Assembly (NCBI GenBank): GCA_943704425.1
Contig: CALSCP010000298.1
Location: 3,959-30,621, forward strand
Length of the DNA: 26,663 bases
DNA from: Ministeria vibrans ATCC 50519
Taxonomy: Eukaryota; Opisthokonta; Filasterea
Direction of reading: 5' to 3'
Shown here in pieces: positions 22,517 through 26,663 of this stretch. Each line of letters begins with the position of its first letter. The stretch's first letter is position 1. The notes under the pieces were generated by a model that saw only the letters and a program-made list of their open reading frames with translations, was not told where the DNA came from and did no database searches. A program made the position numbers and the translations under genes.

Positions 22517-23091
22517 AGCTGATGTGTAATAACTGTTAACAGGTAAAGTATTTAAACTCTAATTTTCGAGTAATCCCAAATCTGATTTCTCTAACACAAT
22601 GTATAACTGGCTGTAAGACCTTCAAGATCGCTCTCCGGTCTGCCGGACGCGAACGAGAGCGGGTTCCCTACGCTCAAAGCGGACAATACTTTATTATACA
22701 GTGCACTATCTATGTGCGAGAGAGAGGCGCAGAACCCGATCAAATCAATCCCCAAGCCACTTAAAATGTTTTTCATCTGCGGTCCAAGAACAGTACAAAA
22801 CAATAATGTTATATTTTTATTATTATTATTATTATATTAATAATAATTATTATTAATTTATTAAATTGTTTTTGGCGTACCGTTTCTCAGAAAGAAAACA
22901 GAAAAAAGACTCTTTAGAGAAATCACAACCCAAAGTTACAAAAAAGAACAAAGAAAAGAATTCGTACTAAAAATACATAGAGAGCTCAATGTCAAAACAA
23001 GGCAGTACACAAACAAAGATAGAGTCGAAAGATGATTAAAAATAAGAAACAATCATTATGAATAAAAGCTATTTTTCTTTTCATTTCACTT
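22517..23091. other. SEC22-PDIA5 intergenic region
   Basis: This 575-base region lies between the SEC22 start and the PDIA5 stop, both minus-strand. It should hold the PDIA5 3' end and the SEC22 promoter and 5' UTR. It contains an unassigned 61-codon minus ORF (22591-22776), a GC-richer block with inverted repeats near 22633-22672, and an AT-rich AAT/ATT tract at 22805-22865. No clear AATAAA follows PDIA5. Confidence 0.6.
22591..22776 (-). CDS. unassigned 61-codon ORF upstream of SEC22
   Basis: The ORF starts MKNILSGLGIDLIGF, directly after a CGCAG that could be a splice acceptor, and ends TASYTLC. A possible donor (AAACG then GTACGC) lies about 100 bases upstream, across an AT-rich tract. 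The composition is protein-like and non-repetitive. It could be an upstream ORF in the SEC22 leader, a small gene, or noncoding sequence with base-pairing potential. I recognise no family. Confidence 0.25.
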   Translation of the reverse strand: MKNILSGLGIDLIGFCASLSHIDSALYNKVLSALSVGNPLSFASGRPESDLEGLTASYTLC

Positions 23092-24203
23092 CTACAGATC
23101 ACTCTTAATGCCGAGCTTTCCGCGAACGTAGGAAGTCAGAGCGTCGACATCACGCTCGCCAGAGTAGTCAATGGCAGTCTTGCCCTTGACAAACTTGACG
23201 GTAGGATAACCAGTCACCTGAAAAAGAGGGGAGAAAGTCAGTCCCAGAGTATGTGTTCTCACGCATATGCACTCTCACTTACACTGTACTTCTCACAGAC
23301 ATCACGATGCTGGGTGCAGTCGACGGCAACAAAGCCATTCTTGACCTTGGTCGCTGCTTCGGCATAAGCGGGCTTCATCTTTTTGCAGTGTCCACACCTG
23401 ACACACACACACACACACACAAACACAAACACACACAAACACATTTGGATCAATCACAGTCAACATCACACGCACTGCGTTCTGCTTCTCTTTCAAGGAT
23501 ACCAGGGGGCATAGAACATAGCAAGGAAGCCCTTCTTGCCCTCACCGGACACAAACGGGTCGTAGGTTGCGCTCGTGAGATGCATCACATCCGCTGCGTC
23601 GGGCTCTTCGCTCCACTGCGGTCCCTCTGATCACATCGAGAAAGCGAGAGAGGAGGAAGAAAGAAGAAAGTGGTAGAGAGAAAGAGAGCAATGATCAATA
23701 CGAAACAAAGAGAGATAGAGGGATGCTGGAGGGAGGTTTGATTACCAGGAGGGGGACGCACTGGTTCAGGCATTTTCGTGTCGGCAGTGGGTGCATTGAT
23801 GAAGTCCTATCCAAACACACACACACACTCAATCAGTCACATACAGAGAAGGAAAGAACGAGAGAGAGAGAGGAGAAAGAAACAAAGTGATAGAGAGAGA
23901 GGAGAAAGAAAAAAGTGATAGAGAGAGAGAAAGAAAAAAAGTGATAGAGAGAGAGAGGAGAAAGAAAAAAAGTGATAGGGAGAGAGAGGAGAAAGAAAAA
24001 AAGTGATACAGAGAGGAGAAAGAAACAAAGTGATACAGAGAGAGAGAGAGAGGTGTTGCTCTTACCAGGAAGTCCTGCTTCTTGCGTGCGCCGTTGTAAT
24101 CGTACTGGAGCTTACCGTACGAGAAGAACTTAAAGGCAGGGAATCCCTTCACTTCAAAGCGAGAGCCCAGTTCCTTCTCTGTAATCAATCAATGAGTGAA
24201 TAC

Positions 24204-24244
<41 letters not shown>

Positions 24245-26500
24245 TGCGTGGGTTCTGTTACCCTTTGTGGCGTCCACAGCAGCAAAACTCATCTTGCGGT
24301 TTCCAGCAATCTCGAGAGCAGCCTCGTCGTACTCGGGCTTGGCACTCTGTCAACGCACAAAACGACATTGTGTAAGACCATTCATATTATCCATATTCCT
24401 CTCTCTATGTCGTTTTAGTATACCTTGCAATGTCCACACCTAAATGAAAAGGAGAAAGGATAAAGAGAGAGCCGAGTGAGTCCTGTGACATAGGGATTAT
24501 TCAGTGTGTGGCTTACCAGGGAGCATAAAACATAACAAGGACAGCCTTCTTCTTCTTGATGAACGAATCAAACGTCGAGTCAGTCAGATGGTCCACTTCA
24601 TTGTCAGCTGCAAAAGACACACGTTTAGACACACCTCACGAGAGAACACACCACACAGAAAGAAAGACAGACAGACAGACCGTGAAACAAAGCGATAGAG
24701 AGAGAGAAAGAAGAAACAATGTATAGAGAGAGAGAGAGAGGCGCGCATGAGCACCACACATAGACAATGGCCATACCGTCAGCCCAGCTGGGGTCCTGCG
24801 CGGGCGGTGGCGGAGGCGCAGTCGGATCGAGCATGAAAGTGGTGAAATCGGACTTCTTGCGACCGCCCTCATACTTAAACTTGGCCTTGCCATCGACAAA
24901 GTACTTGATGGTGGGGAACCCACTCACGTCAAACTTCTTGGCAAGCTTCTTGGCCTTGGTCGCGTCCACTGCTGCAAACTTGCGCTCAATGCCTTCGTCC
25001 TTCATCTCCGTCGCGGCATCGGCGTATTCGGGCTTGGCCGTCTTGCAGTGGCCGCACCTGACCAGAAAGAAAATGATAGAGTGAGTGAGTGAGACAGGGA
25101 GACAGACAAGAGAGAACACACAACGCGGCAGACACAGTGGCTGGCATGAACCCCCCCCTGCTCCACTCCAAAAACGACGTGTATATCCATCGCACTATGT
25201 ACAACTCTATCGTACCATGGCGCATAGAAGAAGACAAGCACACCCTGTGGGTTCTCTGCCATGAACGGGTCAAATGACTCGTCGTCCAACATGGTCACAT
25301 CGCCCTCAGGCAGAAAGTCGGGTGCCTCCTCCTTGGGCGGCTCAGGCTCCTTGGGGTCGTCCAGCCACTCGATGATTCCGTCTTTGGTTCGCTCTCCGCC
25401 GTACTCGAACTTCTCTTCGCCATCTACGGAACACAACGGAGAGTTGAGTCTCCTTTATCTGTCACACTGTACAACATACTCTCGAAGTAGAGAATCTTGG
25501 GGAAGCCGGTGACGTTGAAGCGCTTGCCGGTGCCTGCTCCCTCAGGCATGTTGGCGTTGATGGCGGCCAAGATGGCCTTACCCTTGAGCTCAGCAGCTGC
25601 CTCTGCAAACGGCGCCTATGATGGCCACAAAACACACAATTCCCCCCAGATTCAGGCGTCAATCGCTTGTTTCTCATTGCTTTATTGCGTACCTTAAAGG
25701 TCTTGCAGTGACCGCACCAGGCGGCGTACATAAAGAGCAGCGTCGGCTTGCCCTTCTTCAGCACTCGGTCCAAGTTGGCGTCGGTAACGTGCACCACAGC
25801 GGATGCCTCAGGGTTCTCGTCGTAAGGCAGGTCGCCTTCGGGGTCGTTCATAAATCGCACAATCGACTTGGCCACCAGAGCACGGTCGTAGTCCTTGGTG
25901 TACGTGCCACTCCTACAAGAACGCAATGAATGTAACAATATTATTCATTATCGATCACAACGAACAAGCAACACAACACAAATAGCTCAGAACCAAAATA
26001 ATAACAAAAACATAATGATCATTATTAACATGTGACTTACTTGTAGTGCTTGAGCACTGGTTCATCTTCGCCTTCCAACTTGAGAGCCTTGCACACCTTG
26101 CGTGCGGCCTTGCAGTCGACCTTGGTCAGTGTTGCCGAACCCTTCAGGGAGGCGGCAGCCTTTTCGTATTCGCTCATCAAACTCGACGGAACTTTACCTA
26201 AAAAGACCACAACACAAAACACACACAGAGACACAAAACACAAAAACACACACACACACACACAAAAACATAAAAACACACACACACACACAAAAACATA
26301 AAAACACACACAAAAGAAAAAGAAAAAAAGAAGAAAAGAAAAAAAGAGATTAGTATGGCAGAGAGGGGGGGGTAAGAAAAGGAGTGAGAATGAGACGCAC
26401 CGACAGAGACGAGAACCATCAAGTTGGATTTGGCCTTGAACAGTTTCTTGGCTGCTTTGACGTCCTTGAGCTCCTCAACCGCAGACACGCGCGCCGCATC
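23092..26500 (-). CDS. PDIA5: PDIA5-like protein disulfide isomerase with four catalytic thioredoxin domains, 5' exon missing
   Basis: Fourteen exons: 26500-26401, 26197-26041, 25912-25693, 25615-25480, 25423-25216, 25057-24777, 24607-24517, 24439-24424, 24346-24262, 24178-24066, 23806-23746, 23626-23503, 23397-23283, 23217-23092; 610 residues in phase. An N-terminal b-like domain without CxxC (VEELKDVKAAKKLFK, SIVRFMNDPEGD) matches the start of PDIA5. Four thioredoxin domains follow, each with CGHC: AAWCGHCKTFK, APWCGHCKTAK, APWCGHCKSAK, APWCGHCKKMK, and each with the cis-proline (GFPK, GFPT, GFPA, GYPT). Acidic-proline linkers separate them. Animal PDIA5 has only three catalytic domains. 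It ends GIKSDL, where KSDL resembles but does not equal an ER-retrieval tetrapeptide. Role: disulfide formation or isomerisation in the ER lumen. The signal-peptide exon is not visible. Confidence 0.95.
23862..24051. repeat. minisatellite of ~33-base purine units in PDIA5 intron
   Basis: About five imperfect copies of a unit like AGTGATAGAGAGAGAGG followed by AGAAAGAAAAAA occur in the intron 23807-24065. In the transcript the array is a long pyrimidine-rich tract after the intron start. Related GATAGAGAGAG blocks occur in the neighbouring PDIA5 introns near 23640-23720 and 24700-24740. Confidence 0.8.
24206..24239. repeat. (GT)n microsatellite in PDIA5 intron
   Basis: A GT run of about 34 bases in the intron 24179-24261. 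Unlike most dinucleotide runs here it reads AC in the transcript. Confidence 0.9.
24424..24439 (-). other. PDIA5: 16-base microexon encoding the CGHCK active site of PDIA5 domain a3
   Basis: The minus strand reads TTTAG, then 16 bases completing Trp and encoding Cys-Gly-His-Cys-Lys, then GTATAC. The preceding exon ends in TG of the Trp codon at 24517 and the next starts AGTGCCAAGCC (SAKPEY) at 24346. Skipping it would shift the frame and remove the redox motif. Phase and motif identity make the call firm. Confidence 0.9.
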
Positions 26501-26602
26501 CTGCCGACAGGGGATTGTTCAGTGCACAACACAAACACGCACGATCCCCAATACAACGCCACAAGGCAGTCGCGTGGAACGCAGAGAGAGAGAGAGATTC
26601 CC

Positions 26603-26647
26603 CATGTCGGAGTAAGTGGGGTGAGTGGCGGCGGCTTTAGCGGGCAT
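26603..26647 (-). pseudogene. histone-H1-like N-terminal fragment at right edge
   Basis: The minus strand opens with ATG (AAAATGCC) and 15 codons, MPAKAAATHPTYSDM, which closely resemble the start of a histone H1 globular domain (A-x-HPxYxxM followed by V-x-x-A-I). After this Met the sequence becomes a short CT run and no H1 continuation follows, and there is no GT donor at the expected place. It may be an H1 exon falsely joined to the PDIA5 5' region, a broken copy, or a coincidence. It is not a plausible PDI signal peptide. Confidence 0.35.
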
Positions 26648-26663
26648 TTTGGGCAAAGTTGTT

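Noticed and set aside
22591-22800. A spliceosomal RNA or tRNA gene upstream of SEC22
   Set aside because: I checked for U1, U2, U4, U5 and U6 hallmarks and for tRNA A/B boxes by eye and found none convincing.

Overview
This is nuclear DNA from a eukaryote with many short introns, most likely a flagellated unicellular protist. Coding exons are separated by GT-AG introns of about 45-340 bases (one of 582). The introns are full of AC, CT, AAT and AT microsatellites, and one gene is an axonemal outer-arm dynein heavy chain, which implies a motile flagellum. The species cannot be named from the sequence. I rebuilt exons by hand. In every gene the exon phases close without a frameshift.

Layout, left to right. 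A CLC chloride channel/transporter (41-2988, minus) runs off the left edge. An AT-rich spacer with an 89-base tandem duplication follows. Next is a compact SRR1-family gene (3522-4543, minus). A TKL-type protein kinase domain (4857-5912, minus) comes next, without any 5' part. The N-terminal ~1970 residues of a DNAH9/11/17-type dynein heavy chain (6155-13565, minus) stop in AAA1. After a run of N bases lies a leucine-rich-repeat ectodomain with Cys-rich region and membrane span (14020-18010, minus). Then come an HPS4-like BLOC-3 subunit (18124-20043, minus), RABIF/MSS4 (20227-21371, plus), SEC22 (21422-22516, minus) and a PDIA5-like multi-thioredoxin protein (23092-26500, minus, 5' end missing).

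The main structural result is that the kinase domain and the LRR/TM exons look like two halves of one LRR receptor kinase (about 1314 residues). The dynein fragment sits inside the intron between TM and kinase. Both edges of the dynein fragment are CT microsatellites and one also carries the N gap. LRR/TM exon and kinase exon are both phase 0 at the junction. Splicing dynein to kinase would instead give an immediate stop. A chimeric assembly at CT repeats is the simplest explanation.

The right third groups endomembrane genes: a Rab32/38 GEF subunit homologue (HPS4) head-to-head with a Rab chaperone/exchange factor (RABIF), tail-to-tail with the ER-Golgi SNARE SEC22, followed by an ER oxidoreductase. 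Other points are a 16-base microexon encoding a PDI active site, recurrent GTAC splice donors, a hydrophobic 39-codon ORF inside a RABIF intron, and a histone-H1-like N-terminus at the right edge.
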